From the NCBI GenBank assembly GCA_001414345.1, contig LLCB01000014.1:248001-312000 (forward strand): DNA of 64,000 nt. Reading direction: 5' to 3'. The notes below the pieces were generated by a model. The model was not told where the DNA came from. It worked only from the letters and a program-made list of their open reading frames with translations, and did not search any database. The first letter of the stretch is position 1, and every line of letters begins with the position of its first letter. Shown here in pieces: positions 47,154-59,417 of the stretch. This DNA is from Hymenoscyphus infarciens. Lineage: Eukaryota; Ascomycota; Leotiomycetes; Helotiales; Helotiaceae. The position numbers and the translations under genes were made by a program.

Positions 47154-48941
47154 ATGGCTACTCAAGAAAACGAAATCGCACTTTCCCTGAACTTGGCTTC
47201 AATGGCTGTTCCCCCTCACCTGGCCGTCTCAACCTCTCCCACCGCACAGTTCCAGAGCTCCCCAGGCAGTTTTGGCGGCCCTCGTGCGGTACCGGCAGCA
47301 AAACAGCTGAAGCCATTCAACAGTGGCGATATCAAAATTTTACTCTTGGAGAACGTGAATCAGAGTGGAAAGGATATTTTGACCGGTCAAGGTTACCAAG
47401 TCGAAGCCTTGAAGACTTCATTACCAGAGGAGGAATTAATCCAGAAGATCCGGTGAGTGGCATGGCGGGGTCATTGAACCCCTCATTCATGGAATCATCG
47501 ACTAATTCAAGCACAACAGCGACGTCCACGTTATTGGAATCAGGTCCAAGACAAAGCTCACAGAAAGAGTACTCCGTGAAGCAAAAAATTTAATTGTGGT
47601 TGGATGTTTCTGTATTGGTACCAACCAGGTGGATCTCGAGTACGCTGCACGCCACGGAATCGCCGTTTTCAACAGCCCTTTTGCAAACTCAAGAAGTGTT
47701 GCAGAATTGGTGATCGCTGAAATCATTGTCCTCGCTCGTCAACTCGGCGATCGCTCAAATGAGTTGCACAACGGCACCTGGAACAAAGTGAGCGCAAAAT
47801 GTTGGGAGATTCGAGGCAAAACTCTCGGTTAGTATTTTCACATGCTCTACAGTAATTGCTATCACGACTAATTCGCAATTAAGGTATAATCGGCTATGGT
47901 CACATCGGCTCTCAATTGTCCGTTCTTGCAGAAGCAATGGGTATGAACGTGATTTATTACGATGTTGTGAATCTGATGGCAATGGGAACTTCAAAGCAGG
48001 TTCCTACCCTCAATGACTTGCTCAACGCTGCTGATTTTGTTACTTGCCATGTTCCCGAGTTGCCAGAAACCAGAAACATGATCGGAGTAACTCAATTTGA
48101 GCAAATGAAGACAGGAAGTTACTTGATCAATGCCAGTCGTGGACACGTTGTCGATATTCCAGCATTGATCAACGCTTCCCGAACTGGAAAGATTGCCGGT
48201 GCAGCACTCGATGTTTACCCCAACGAACCCGGTGCGAATGGAGATTACTTCAACAACTCCCTCAACCACTGGGGTGAGGACCTCCGTAGTCTGAAGAACA
48301 TTATTTTGTCACCACACATCGGTGGAAGTACAGAAGAGGCACAAAGTGCTATTGGATTGGAAGGTGGGAAATTGACCTGCCGTATTCGGCTGCATCCAAG
48401 CATTCGCTAATATTGCAACAGTCAGCGAGGCACTCGTTCGATACATCAATTCCGGCGTAACTCTCGGCGCAGTGAACTTCCCAGAAGTAAACCTTCGTTC
48501 GTTGACTTTGGATGAGTCAAATCACGCAAGAGTGAGTCGATTTTCCACAAACACGGACTTCACTAACAAACATAGGTCATCTATATCCATCACAACGTTC
48601 CCGGTGTGTTGAGAAAGGGTAAGTGACAACACATCATTATTTGTAGGTTGAGACTAATCGGTGTCTAGTCAACGAAATTCTTGGTGACCACAACGTTGAC
48701 AAGCAAATCACCGATAACAAGGGCGATGTATGACCCCTCCCCCCAGCAGAAATTTGAAATATCCTAACTTTAAATAGGTTGCATACCTTATGGCTGATAT
48801 CAGCGATGTTCACACCAGCGATTTGAAGGAGATTTCTGACAATTTGGAAGCACTCAGCTGTATGTTCCGTAGCCCCTCGATTAATTCTCCAGCAAACTAA
48901 CAATACCTTTAGCCCGAATTTTGGTTCGCGTGCTTTATTAA
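47154..48941 (+). CDS. SER3: D-3-phosphoglycerate dehydrogenase (serine biosynthesis)
   Basis: Oxidises 3-phosphoglycerate with NAD as the first step of serine synthesis. Eight exons: 47154-47452, 47520-47827, 47884-48363, 48422-48531, 48576-48618, 48669-48727, 48778-48859, 48913-48941; 469 residues, close to yeast Ser3/Ser33. Seen: an N-terminal extension, substrate-binding VIGIRSKTKLTERVL, VGCFCIGTNQVDL, FNSPFANSRSVAELVI, NAD-binding GYGHIGSQLSVLAEAMGM, NASRGHVVDIPAL, and SPHIGGSTEEAQ with the catalytic His. The C terminus is an ACT-type regulatory domain (VIYIHHNVPGVLRKVNEIL ... VAYLMADISD), implying feedback control by serine as in fungal relatives. The intron at 48364-48420 has a weak donor (GTGGGA), but reading through it meets a stop and loses GLEVSEALVRYINSG. 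Confidence 0.95.
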
Positions 48942-49474
48942 GAGGATTTGTTGTAGATATAAGTGGTAGCGATGAGTAAAAAGATTGGCTGCATTCACCC
49001 GGAGCAGGTAGGCGTATTTTGGGATAAATGGTCCCTTCAACAAATGAAAGTTCTATAGAATTTGAGAGGAATGATAGAGTGCTTTTTTTTACAAACGCTT
49101 CTTGATTATACTCTCTTATTGGGTCGTGGATTAGTAGTTTCGAGGATGAAACAATTGTATTCTATCTTCCGGGTATATCTCAACTCCAACTTGAAAGTTC
49201 TCCGTGTCAACTTAATTGGCACCCAACCTGTACTCTGTACATTCAAGAAGTTCTCTAATTACAAGTTGTAGAACGCACTCCATGACACCTCGCAATGATT
49301 TCACAGCAAGGCGCATACCAAAGTTTTTGTTGTCCAGGTTATACAATCAATGTACCAATCTCCCCAAAACATAGACCCAGAGAAAGCGAGGCTCATTCAG
49401 TCATCACACTCTCCTCGTCTTCCCTAGAGCTATCCTTATTCTCGTCATTGGCTTGATTCTCGTCGCTATCATCT
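48942..49474. other. Spacer between two convergent genes
   Basis: 3' flanks. The part at 49393-49474 probably codes in the minus strand if the suspected frameshift in the next gene is real (see findings). Otherwise nothing is seen. Confidence 0.5.
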
Positions 49475-50250
49475 TCAACGTCCATCGTATCCGGGGTCGC
49501 GCTCGTCTAAGTATTCGTTTTCCGATGTACCAGCTGACTTGTTATCCTCCCACCAGTCTGCGAAGGCGGCTCGATTCCTACGTGACATCGCGTTGTCGTA
49601 CATGAACTCTTGTCCGGTCTTCTCTCGCGAGTCAATGTCCTCGTTGAATAGAGTGCTAGGCGGATTGAAGAGGTCTGCGAGGTCGATTTCGACCTGTTTG
49701 AATACCTTGTTAGCTCTCAAATCGGCACTGCTGAGTATAATTTGGAGATAGCTTCTTACTTTATCGAGGTTGAGGTCAGGGGTGTCCGATGCTGCGTCTC
49801 TCCAATACTGCTCGACGTCGAATTCCTCGGTTCCCTCCATCTAAAGGTGTGGCTCTGTTAGTCAAGATTCGCAACGAAATGTAGACGATGTAGGAGAGTA
49901 AGGGGCGAAAGAATTACCTGATGGATTGCCATGATTAACAAGTTAGACGTCTCAATTGTTTCAGGGAACCTGATTGCTTCTCCTTTTGCCTTTGGTACTT
50001 GAAAATCGCCACCTGTGACCCACAATCCGACACATTCTTTTAGTTTTTGGATCCAGCATAGTTCCATGACGAATCTGCCGACGTCTCGGTTCAATCCATC
50101 CATCTCATCGACAAAGCCCTCATATGTGTATTCGTTGATCCACCATGAGAGGGTTTCTTCCGAATGGTCTGGCAGTTGAAGGGTCGTCCAGCCGCCAGTG
50201 AGTCTTTCGTGTAGGCGACGGAGCCTCTCAAGGTCGGTGATGGTTGTCAT
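49475..50250 (-). CDS. Hypothetical protein, possibly frameshifted near its C terminus
   Basis: Three exons, 50250-49918, 49840-49760, 49693-49475; 210 residues as read. The N-terminal part is helical and Trp-rich (LERLRRLHERLTGGWTTLQL, ETLSWWINEYTYEGFVDEM). The middle is acidic (FDVEQYWRDAASDTPDLNLDK), followed by EIDLADLFNPPSTLFNEDI and MSRRNRAAFADWWEDNKS. It ends early in DERDPGYDGR. One base away, a second frame runs on without a stop for about 30 acidic codons (DTMDVEDDSDENQ...), so the natural C terminus may lie at 49393. No family is recognised, and no signal peptide or membrane segment is seen. The start was chosen as the Met that opens the helical region; the upstream in-frame stretch looks like leader. 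Confidence 0.7.
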
Positions 50251-50518
50251 CTTTGGGGGTCGCGACGCGTCGCGGGTGTTGTTGTAGATGCTTCGGAGGA
50301 TTGAATTGAATTGAGAGTGATAGCGCCCAGAAAAGAAACTCCAGTTCAATGTAAGTTGGCTGGCAAAGGGGAGGACCTCAAAGCTAAGCGAGCATTTGTG
50401 GGTCCAACTGGCGAACAATTCACTTACACCCCCCTCCCCACAGATGCCCCCACAAATCCTGGGCATCTCTTTAGGATCAAATAGGAACATGTATGTCTGA
50501 ATTCAGAGTTCAGCTGGC

Positions 50519-50593
50519 GTGGTGGTTAATTGGTAGCCCCAATTAATACAGTTATACACTTCTATGATGTGGGTTCGATTCCCATGGCTACCC
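50519..50593 (+). pseudogene. tRNA-like remnant
   Basis: A good T arm (GTGGG TTCGATT CCCAT) is followed by GGCTACC, which pairs fully with GGTAGCC at 50532-50538. A D-arm-like GGTTAATTGGTAGC overlaps that strand. The space between is too short for a normal cloverleaf, so this looks like a truncated or rearranged tRNA. It stands at the edge of an AT-rich island. Confidence 0.35.
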
Positions 50594-50799
50594 TTTGGGG
50601 GTTAGATACAGTGAGGCAAGAGTCTCTATACTGCTGCAGTCGATATCTTAAGCTTTCGTGGCCCTCTAATTCTTTTTGCATTTTTTTCCTCGAACAAAAT
50701 GAGGTGGTGAGGTGTTTTTTAATATTATTATTCTTCTTTTTACGCGAGCTTTCAAGCGCGTTCACCTTCCCGGTAAGGCCTCCCTGCTTTTTCGTTTAT

Positions 50800-52070
50800 T
50801 CCGGAGTATAAATATTAAGAAGTAATTCTCTAAAAATGAAAAAAGAGAGAGTAGCGTTGAATATAAATGTCATCGCTATATTTATAACGGCTTCGGTATC
50901 TTATATATAATAGTCTCGCTCTAAGAGTCTTATATAGTCTGACAAAAGCGTTAATAGTAACGTTTTCTAGACTTAAGCTCTTTGTATACTTCTCGGCTTA
51001 CTCTAGAGCTTGTACTCCCGTGTTACTTATAGTTCCTATGCGATAGAAAGAGTCTATATATAGATTTCGATAGTTTATCTCTACTATAGTTTAGATAAAA
51101 CGAGTTTATTCTAGAATATTTTACAATTCAATAGTGAATTATAAATGAAGTTAATATTTTAGATAAGATCTTAAAGAATAGCTTAAAAGAATAAGTTATT
51201 ATACTAATTCTAGTATATATATAGTTAATTTCATAGACTAGACTAGTTCTAGAAGATAGAAAATAACTCTTTAAGAATATTAGATTAAGCGACTATATAG
51301 TGCTTTAGTTGAACGCTTTTATATTAAGTAGATAGTATATTAAACTCTTTAGTTTTATTAGTCTAAGTAAAAGCAAGTTTAAATTATAAATAACCTATTT
51401 ACAATTCTACTAGTATTACGAAATAACTAAATAAAAAGATTTATACGAATTTAGACTATATAATACTTCTTATCTTACTTAAGCTCTAGTATTATTTAAG
51501 CCTTAAACGTTTTACTAATTCTTTTATTATCTAAATACTCTTCTCTAGTTTATATATCTGTTTTACTAAAAGCAAGTTCTTCTTTCTAAGACTTATATTT
51601 ATTATAAAAATACTTTTATTTTATACCTCGAACTTTTTAAGAGAGTAAGAGAAGTAGAGAATTATATATATTATAATTCTTAAGAGTATTTTATACTATA
51701 TAATTATACTAGCTTCTTATTGTTCTAATTTTAATACTAGAACCTTCTTCTAAGTAATAATTTTAATAAATCTAATAATATTCTAAATACTTAACTAAAC
51801 ACGTCTGAAATTTCTAATCGAGAGTTTAGAAGAATAATAGTAGAATATATTCTATCTAGTAAAGTATAACTGCTCTTCTTACTAGTTATTGTCAAGAAAT
51901 AGAGAATAGAGCTTTGAGGTTTTTTACTCTCTTTGACTAGATTATATTATACTTAACTTCTACTCTCTTTTGACACTTTTCCTTTATTATTTTAAAAGAG
52001 CTACAAAGTAAGTTCAAATAATTATAAAGACAATTACAACTTATTGAAGTTGCTGCCTAGACAAACAAGA
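50800..52070. repeat. AT-rich, ORF-free island, probably RIP-eroded repeat
   Basis: Extremely TA-rich with no reading frame, no terminal repeats and sharp edges at about 50800 and 52070. Same character as the islands at 5260 and 61790. Confidence 0.6.
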
Positions 52071-53548
52071 AAACTCCACGGAAATCACTAAAAATGAGAA
52101 TCCGGAGTTGAATATCAACAGCTGTTTTTGTACTAAAAGTCCCAGGTAGCGAAACAGAGATGATCCAAATGAATAATTGGAAGGAATTGGAACCGCTGTG
52201 ACAAGTGCACTTCTTGCCATGTAGCTTAGTGAAGAGCCGCGCGCTTCAGGATTTAGATAGCTAAAGTCAGAAGGTTTCTAGACAGCGAGGAGAGTCAAAA
52301 GATTCGACGACGAAAGCAGTTTCGGTGATAAAATCGTCATAACATCCAAGTTCGGATTTCTACTTACTTAGGCAATGCAAGTCCATGAGATACTACTGGT
52401 TTTCAGCTTTGCAAACGCATTGTCCAGTTTGACGACAGATTGGGGCTCAACCACTGGCCCAGGAAACAAAGGATGACTTGCGATGAATGGGCGCACTGCA
52501 AAAATGAGGACAACGGTAAGACCGCTAGTAGAATTTATAATAAAATACCTGTATACTAAATTATCCCCCTCTAATTTTATCTCTTTCTTTTTAATTTCTG
52601 GCTTATAATCATCTACTTATAGTTCAATGTTCCCTGTCTACATTAAAAGGGATCGAAAGAATGGACCAACGCAATTAATACTCAATAAATTCATTCTAGC
52701 TGAAACTGAAGCAAACTCGAGCGACTCCTTGAAACCCTACCAAAAAGAGACCCACAAGGAATTAGAGTAAGTAGATGACAGGTAAAGTGTTTCACTGGAT
52801 TGTCGAGGTTCTATCAAGAAAATAGGGCGTTTGAGTTTAGCAATACAAGAGAGTTGAGAGTCACAGTTGGAACTTCACTTTTACAGACGCCCCTGAAGTT
52901 TCCAGCTAAGGCCATCTAGCATCCGACGCCCCCCTCTTATATGAAAGTTGCTATTCAACAGTCAGTAGTAATACAATGCGAACAACTCTTTACTCGTGCA
53001 ACTGCAAGAATCACACACCACAAGGAATCAACAATTTCTCAAGCGAGTTTTCAGATCGACAACACTCTAACTTTCGATAGTATATACTTTTGAGAATCTT
53101 ATAAACTTGGGATTTTGCTGACAGATCCGACCTTTGTCGACTTCTAGGAAAATGGACGGCAACTACAGTTCTGGATAGTAGCTGGAGCGGCATGTCTGGT
53201 GGATGGGCCACTAACTTGCCTGCGAATAGAGCAAATCCCATGGCAAAAGCAATCCATGCTGTGGATAAAGACAGTTACAATCACAAAGAGCTAAGGATTG
53301 TTTTGCTCAAAGGCAATATATAGAAGTATCTATACCAATCCCAAGAATTGTTCAAATATTAAAAGTTGACCAATTATTTTGGCCTTTCTCCTAAACCCTC
53401 AAATCCTAAACCCCTAAACCCAGTTATTCTCTCAAAAAACTATACCGAACATTATCTACCATTGTCGGCTCACCGCCTTCCACAGTTCTGCCACCTTCCC
53501 ATCCCTCATCATCAATCCCTCACAACTCCCCTCAACAAACCCCCAACG
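52071..53548. other. Mixed spacer with possible gene relics on the minus strand
   Basis: A minus-strand stretch (about 52506-52375) has a TTTTTGCAG acceptor followed by an open frame reading RPFIASHPLFPGPVVEPQSV and ending in a stop, like a last exon. Another open stretch lies at 53241-53011 (AMGFALFAGKLVAHPPDMPL). I cannot join them or assign a family. The rest is promoter of the next gene. Confidence 0.3.
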
Positions 53549-54078
53549 ATGCCCTCAGATGACTACAGCCCCATAGTCCGTGGCGGCCTAAAACTAAAAG
53601 GCGCCCCCACCTCCGGAATAAAAAAGAAAAAGAAGAAGGATAAATCCAAAACCGCAACCAAGGAAGAAGCGCTCTCGAAAGCTGTCGACGAAGCTTCCGC
53701 GACACCAAGGAAGGATGTGGACAGAGATGGAAAGGGAAGGGAGACGAATGGAGAGGCTGAGGAAGACGAAGATCTAGATCTCACAACCCTAGAACAACGC
53801 GACCAACATGATGGGAAGACGGCGAGTGAGAGGGCTTATGAGGAGAATAGGAGGAAGAGAGTATGTGTCCCCCATCATTTCCCACACCCAGTTCCCCTTA
53901 TTTCCCCCCTCATTTGCAATCCCTTTTCCTCATTCATCTGCTAACAAACTAACCACAGCTCCAAGCACGCCTCGAACGCGAAGGTCCAAAAACCCACAAG
54001 CAACGAGTCGAGGAACTGAATAAATACCTCTCCACACTGTCCGAACACCACGATATGCCTCGTATCGGTCCCGGATAA
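53549..54078 (+). CDS. FAM32A-like small basic protein
   Basis: Two exons, 53549-53860 and 53959-54078; 143 residues. Animal FAM32A is a small nuclear protein that contacts the spliceosome active site. Seen: N-terminal SPIVRGGLKLKG, a Lys-rich run (KKKKKKDKSK), a low-complexity middle rich in Glu and Asp, and the conserved C-terminal part KTASERAYEENRRKR / LQARLEREG / PKTHKQRVEELNKYLSTLSEHHDMPRIGPG. The THKQRVEE...L..L.EH.D.P motif is the family signature. The intron lies exactly between the two conserved blocks (CTAAC branch, CACAG acceptor). The start opens the family's usual short N terminus, although an upstream in-frame Met exists at 53366. Confidence 0.9.
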
Positions 54079-55124
54079 GATTTGTTTTGTGGCTGGGAAT
54101 GGAAATGGGGAGTGGGGACAAATTGCGATCGCAGAGGGATGGGCGTTATGAGCGTTACGATTTTCAATTGCGCTGCTATGGACGGGAGACTTCATACTTT
54201 GGTTTTGGGACGTGAGTGCCCCCCGCAATGGGTTGGCTGTACTGGTATAGGACATGGTAAAATACAACAACACAAATCTTCGAAATCGATTCTACAAGTT
54301 CAAACAGGGAAAGATGTTGGCAATTTTCGGGTCCCGTTCAGCAGCACACATTTCCATCGTATACCCCCGAAGAAATTTCAGCCCGAGTCAGAATTTCTCT
54401 TCCTCAAGTTCCGTACTTCCAAAAGTAATTCCCTCGTAAATTTTCTTGTAGAAATATCTAAAAAGTCGAACAATTCGTAGGTGACCTATAAAATAGTTAA
54501 ACAATTTGCATGTGACCTACCGATAACCAACATCTTGTAGAAACATCTTGTAAAAAAAAAGGGTCGAGCTACTTGTAGGTTACCTACTAATAATCGTATG
54601 TATCAACTAGAGCTAGACGATTTATTGGCTTACTGATGGCTCACTGGATGGCTAGTACCTTACTTGCAACTTACCTGTAACCATTTTGGCCCCTAAATTT
54701 AAAGATTGGCTTACTGGTACCCAAAAGCTTATCTCACGACTCCATTTTGGCTTAAAGATTCGCTTATTGGTACCCAGAAGCCCGTGACGATTCAAACATT
54801 CACAAAAACATAGATTTGGAGTTGATATGTATACCATTGTATATCATTACCAATCATCATTAACCACCACCACTCGCATCTACTTAATTATAATCCATCC
54901 ATTTTGTCTTCCAAAGTTTTTCCATAAAATCCATGCATTTCGGCATCTTCCCCAGGTCCAAAACTAGAACCATGCCCATATTCGACTCGCGTCGTAGCTT
55001 TTATAATCAAAGAGAGACATTAGTTGGTTTTATATATGCTACCCCCCAAACGCCGAATGAATTCCATCGCTATGCTATATTTTCAAAAAAAAAATCAAAT
55101 CACATATCTTTCTCCTTCCCCACA
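54079..55124. other. Spacer with short local duplications
   Basis: Two direct copies of a CCATTTTGGC...AAAGATT.GCTTA.TGGTACCCA unit lie at 54681-54727 and 54742-54780. Imperfect repeats of CTTGTAGAAA..ATCTTGTA and GTGACCTA occur at 54440-54570. No gene is supported. Confidence 0.5.
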
Positions 55125-56758
55125 TTACATGGCAGCAGCGACTGCCATACCCACGGCACCGAAGAAAGCAGCCTTCATCTCGAATCCGTTCTTCTGAGCG
55201 GCGTTGGTTTGGAGACTTGCACCTCCAGAGTTAGTCTTGGATCCGGATGCTCCATTGGTTTGTGCGGCGCCTTGTTGAGCTGGGACGACGGTGACAGATG
55301 TTACAGTGCTCTGGGATCCATTTGCCAATGTAGTCTTGTAAACAACTTGTTGGGTGACAGAGCTTTGAGCTTCAGTTGCAGTTGTTGCGGCACCATTTGA
55401 TGTAGGGGTATGAGGTTGTTGAGAGTCCGTAGAAGTCGTTGGCTGCCCATTTGCTTGGGTTGTTGTAACTACTGTAATAAGTGTGTTAGATACGGAATTT
55501 GACGTTGATGACATTGGAGAAGATTCCGGAGGACTGGAAGGTGGAGATGGGGTTTCAGAAGAGGAAACAGTGGGCGAACCCTGGGGAGAGGGGGAAGTGG
55601 CCTGGGATGATGTCGTGTCCCGGTTCGTGGGGGACGAGGACTGATTGGGTTCTTGAGAGGATGTCCCGGTAGCTGTGGGGAAAATGTTAAGTCTTCGTCT
55701 CTATACAGCGTGATGTTGGCGGTAAGATGTAGTAGACCTTCAGGGCCAAGTGACAACTGGGGCTGAAATGGTGTGCGGTGCTTGGGGTTGAAAAGAAAGT
55801 GGGCAGTCGCTCGTGAGTGGATTGATATGTATCTCCAATATCCCAGTCTCGGTGTATGATAGAAATATATGTTGACAGAACGAGAAGGATCTCAAAGTTT
55901 CAATTGGTGGAACTCAAGAACGTCCCCCAAGGCGAACTTCCACGTGGGGTAAAGTAAAAGTATAGGAATATGAAAGCTATCAAACGTACCTTGGTTTGAT
56001 GACGACGCAGCCTGTGATTGAGTTTCTGTTGCCGGTGGAGAGTCTGACTTAGACTCAGATGTAGGCACGGAAACAACGGTAGAACCCGAAGAAGGAGCTT
56101 GGGTTGCTGACAAGGACGGTTGGGCAGAAGTGGACTGGACTTGCGTCGTTGACTGTACTGTTTGACCAGTCGAGGTTGCAGATGTCGGGGTAGCAGACGG
56201 GGTTTTAGTAACAATCACACTTGATGTAGGAGCAGTTGAAGTGCTAACTACAACGCTCGTCGATACCACGGTGTTGGTAGGAGGACTAGCAGTGGTGGTG
56301 GTTCCATTTCCAGGTGTCTGACGCTTTGCCAACTCAATCAATTGTATAGCGACGCCGGCATTTTGCTCGTGTACGACCTCCATAGCCTTCTTGTCTTCTT
56401 GGTATACCCCATGTTGATATTTCTCCTTCAAGTGTTGGTGTAGAATTTCGTGAAGGGCTGTTGGGTCGAGGGAATTGAGAAGCTCTCGAAAGCTCTCTAC
56501 CTCCCGGGAGTCTTGGACGACTGGTTCGGCATTGCGTCTGGCGATGGACTTTGATAGTACACCCACAGCAAAGAGTGATATCAAAAGGAGTGCAAAGACG
56601 CGGAAGTGAGTTCGTCGAGCCATTTTCCTTCGTTGATTGGTAGCTTCCGCGAGACTCTTGAGTTCCTCGACGTCGAGAGTAACGGAGGAGGAGGTGGTGG
56701 TGGAGGTTTCTGGGAGGGACTTTAAGATGTCGATCTTCTCATCATTAGCTTGATTCAT
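55125..56758 (-). CDS. Ser/Thr-rich membrane or cell-wall protein
   Basis: Two exons, 56758-55990 and 55672-55125; 438 residues. A cytosolic N terminus of about 50 residues ends in RRKMARRTHFR, followed by one hydrophobic segment (VFALLLISLFAVGVL, about 54-68). It then has a short folded part (RELLNSLDPTALHEILHQHLKEKYQHG) and a long Ser/Thr/Pro-rich stretch likely to be O-mannosylated outside the cell. The C terminus (KAAFFGAVGMAVAAAM) is hydrophobic and small-residue-rich, like a GPI-anchor signal or a second membrane segment. Mucin-like surface proteins of this type act in wall structure or as wall sensors; no specific family is claimed. The 317-nt intron is by far the longest I model here and may hide another small exon. 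Confidence 0.75.
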
Positions 56759-59417
56759 GATGGCAAGTATAATAGCAGCCAGGTATGGCCGGGATCAAAT
56801 CAAGTGTTGAATGCGGAACGGTGAGGGGGATGTTTTGTGGACGAAGCTGCAGGCAGGTAGCAGGTAGCTAGCTAGCTAACTAGCTTGTGAGGAACAGCTG
56901 AGTTGAAGCAATGCAATGCACAAGAGAGGGCCCGGGACAACGAATGGAAATGCGATACAAGACGCCAGAGTTTGAGGAGGAGAGAGACGACGATACGATG
57001 ATGATGATGATGATGACAGGAGGAGGAAGGAGGAGGAAGGAGGAGGAAAGTCTGGTCTGGGTATATTATTCAATGGGGGAGGTCCGTAAGAAAAAGGCTG
57101 ACTGGCCTGGCATCTCCTCTTCCGGATAGAAAACAATGTCGCCGCCCGATGGAGGTGGTGGCTCAAGCACACCTCCACCCACCAGTTGCAAGGGGACCCA
57201 GACATCGTATCCCGTTCAGGCGCAGCAAGACAAGGGTGCTATTCGTCGGCCATGACCAGAATTGGACGGGAAGAATTGATGACGCCGACGCCAGTTGCTT
57301 TGCTTTGCTTTGGCCGCGGATTCTTGTGTTGTTGTTGTCAAGTAGAAGTACGAAGGTAGCTAGCCAGCTGGAGCTACCAGTAAGGACTTGAGAAATGTTT
57401 ACGTACCGAGTTGTACACACAAAGGTACGAAGATACTTTGCACAAGCACCACAACGACCCGCTAGTGCTGTGTCTCTGGCTTGATAAGGTGCCTTGACGG
57501 AACGAATGGATATATTTCCTCAAAATGGGAGCAAAGGTCTGGTAAGCGAAGGTTGGGTTTGCAATGGAACTGGTGAAGAAAGTAAGTGACAGATGTTTGG
57601 GGAAAGTCTTTTCTGTTTATATCTGGGAATCGCCGCATTGGAGCTACGTACTAGTTGCAGGGGGATCAGCAGATGGCGGCGAGCTTCAACCTTGGAAGTG
57701 AAGCTGCATTTCAACCCTCAACGTCGTGCCTTCCGCTGGTACCCGGAAAAGGTACCTATACCTTACCTTTTCCCTTTTTCGTAGCCAAGAGACTACTCTC
57801 CTCCGCAATACGAAGTAGATACCTAGTAAAGTAGCTTTTTCTCCTTTAGTGCCTACGAGAGAAGATTAAGTGAGATCTTTCTTATCCTATCAAATTCTCT
57901 CTTTTCCCTCCAAAAGTAACTGCCGGCCAAGCTGCAGAATAACCTGGCAGCTCGCCAGCCACCCGCTTATTGACATCTTTGCCAACATTGAACAACATCT
58001 GATTCAAACCCCCGCCTCCTGTCCCTCCTGTCCCTCCTGTCCCTCCTGTCACCTTTATCTCGAGCGTCGCACTAAGCAACAATTCCGCATGTTTCAGGTT
58101 CTCTAATGTTATCAATTGACGTTGCAATGAGCATAAAAGTTTGAGAAATTTTCTCGAGGTCAACACGACCCCCGTAAAAAAACCCCCCCCAAGAACCTGA
58201 ACCTTGCAATGCCAACGCTCCTTCCCGGCCAAAATGCTTATCGTCCAGCGATACGTCACCTCCTTAATCACTCATCGCAATTGGAATTCCCATGATTTCA
58301 ACGATTGCAGGTGAACTTTGGTACCGTAGAGTACAGCCATGACATCCGGGTTTCAACCCAAATACTCTCTCATCAGTTACCAATCAACCACTTTGGGCGA
58401 TTAACTGGTAAAGAGTCAAGACGGCAAGAAAATGCGGGTCGTCATGATCAACATCTGATGATGGCGTTCGAAAATTTCTATTTATAGACCGACCCAGACT
58501 CGGGACATTCCTTGGCCAACCATTTTCCACGCTCTTTCGCCTCCGAGAGTCCGTTCGAGAACTCCTCCACTCAAGAAACTTCACGACGCAGAATACGAAC
58601 CATCGAGCCATGTTTGAACCACGAATAAGGAACATGCAGAGTGCATATACACACACAGCCTCCTTTCGTTGAGAGACTAGCGAATGAATGAGACATTCTC
58701 TTCGGGAAATTCCCTGACCATTCCTTTGTCACTCATTCTGCCCTCAGATGAGCAAGCACGGCAAGTCTGTAGCTGATAACGTTGAACTTCAAGGCTCTCT
58801 TCTCGCCCGGCCAAAGTTTGGCAATTTCTCTTTTACCAAGAGCCTCGCAGAAATAAGGCCTTACCAAAGCCTCTTCCGAACATTTGCATATTCCGTCTCT
58901 TGGTCTTGCTTTTCTTCTTCATTTCGTGGCTCAGTCAGAACATACGACGTGATGTTTCAAATTGGTTCAGCTGCTTAACTGTGGCTCTCTCTAATGCCTC
59001 ATAGTACAGGTCCCTTTGCCAACTGTCAAGTGTCAAGAAAGTGCCACATGGCACAGTCATACTCAGCCCTTTGCATTGCTTGAAACGTGGGTAGTTGTGG
59101 TACGCTATTTTGTGACTTCACAGCCCAGTCTTGTGTATTTCTCTCGAATTCTTTCCTTGAATAAGATTCCTGGTTCATTTTCGATGGGAGTGCTTCAGGA
59201 ACACTCCCGTCTCGAACCCCCGTGTTAAATCAACATTTCTTGTAGAAACCATTTATACACACTCGCCTAGGTGTTTTTCTTGCACGTTTGCTCACCTGAT
59301 TTCAGTGAGTTAGTTCGTGAAGTCGCGAGACTTTAGTCCCGAATTTTGTTTTATACATCATGCAAAACCATTCTTACCCTCCGTACTATCACTAGCAATC
59401 AACAACCCCAACCAAAC
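56759..59417. other. Long spacer with microsatellites
   Basis: Contains (ATG)n at about 56996-57016, a GGAGGAA run at about 57018-57050, and tandem GTCCCTCCT units at about 58019-58050. A Met-initiated frame at 58748-58978 (76 codons) lacks splice or family support. No gene is supported, which is notable for 2.6 kb. Confidence 0.45.

Noticed and set aside
58748..58978. Plus-strand frame of 76 codons with a Met start
   Set aside because: It has some protein-like sequence, but no acceptor/donor continuity, domain or neighbour support.
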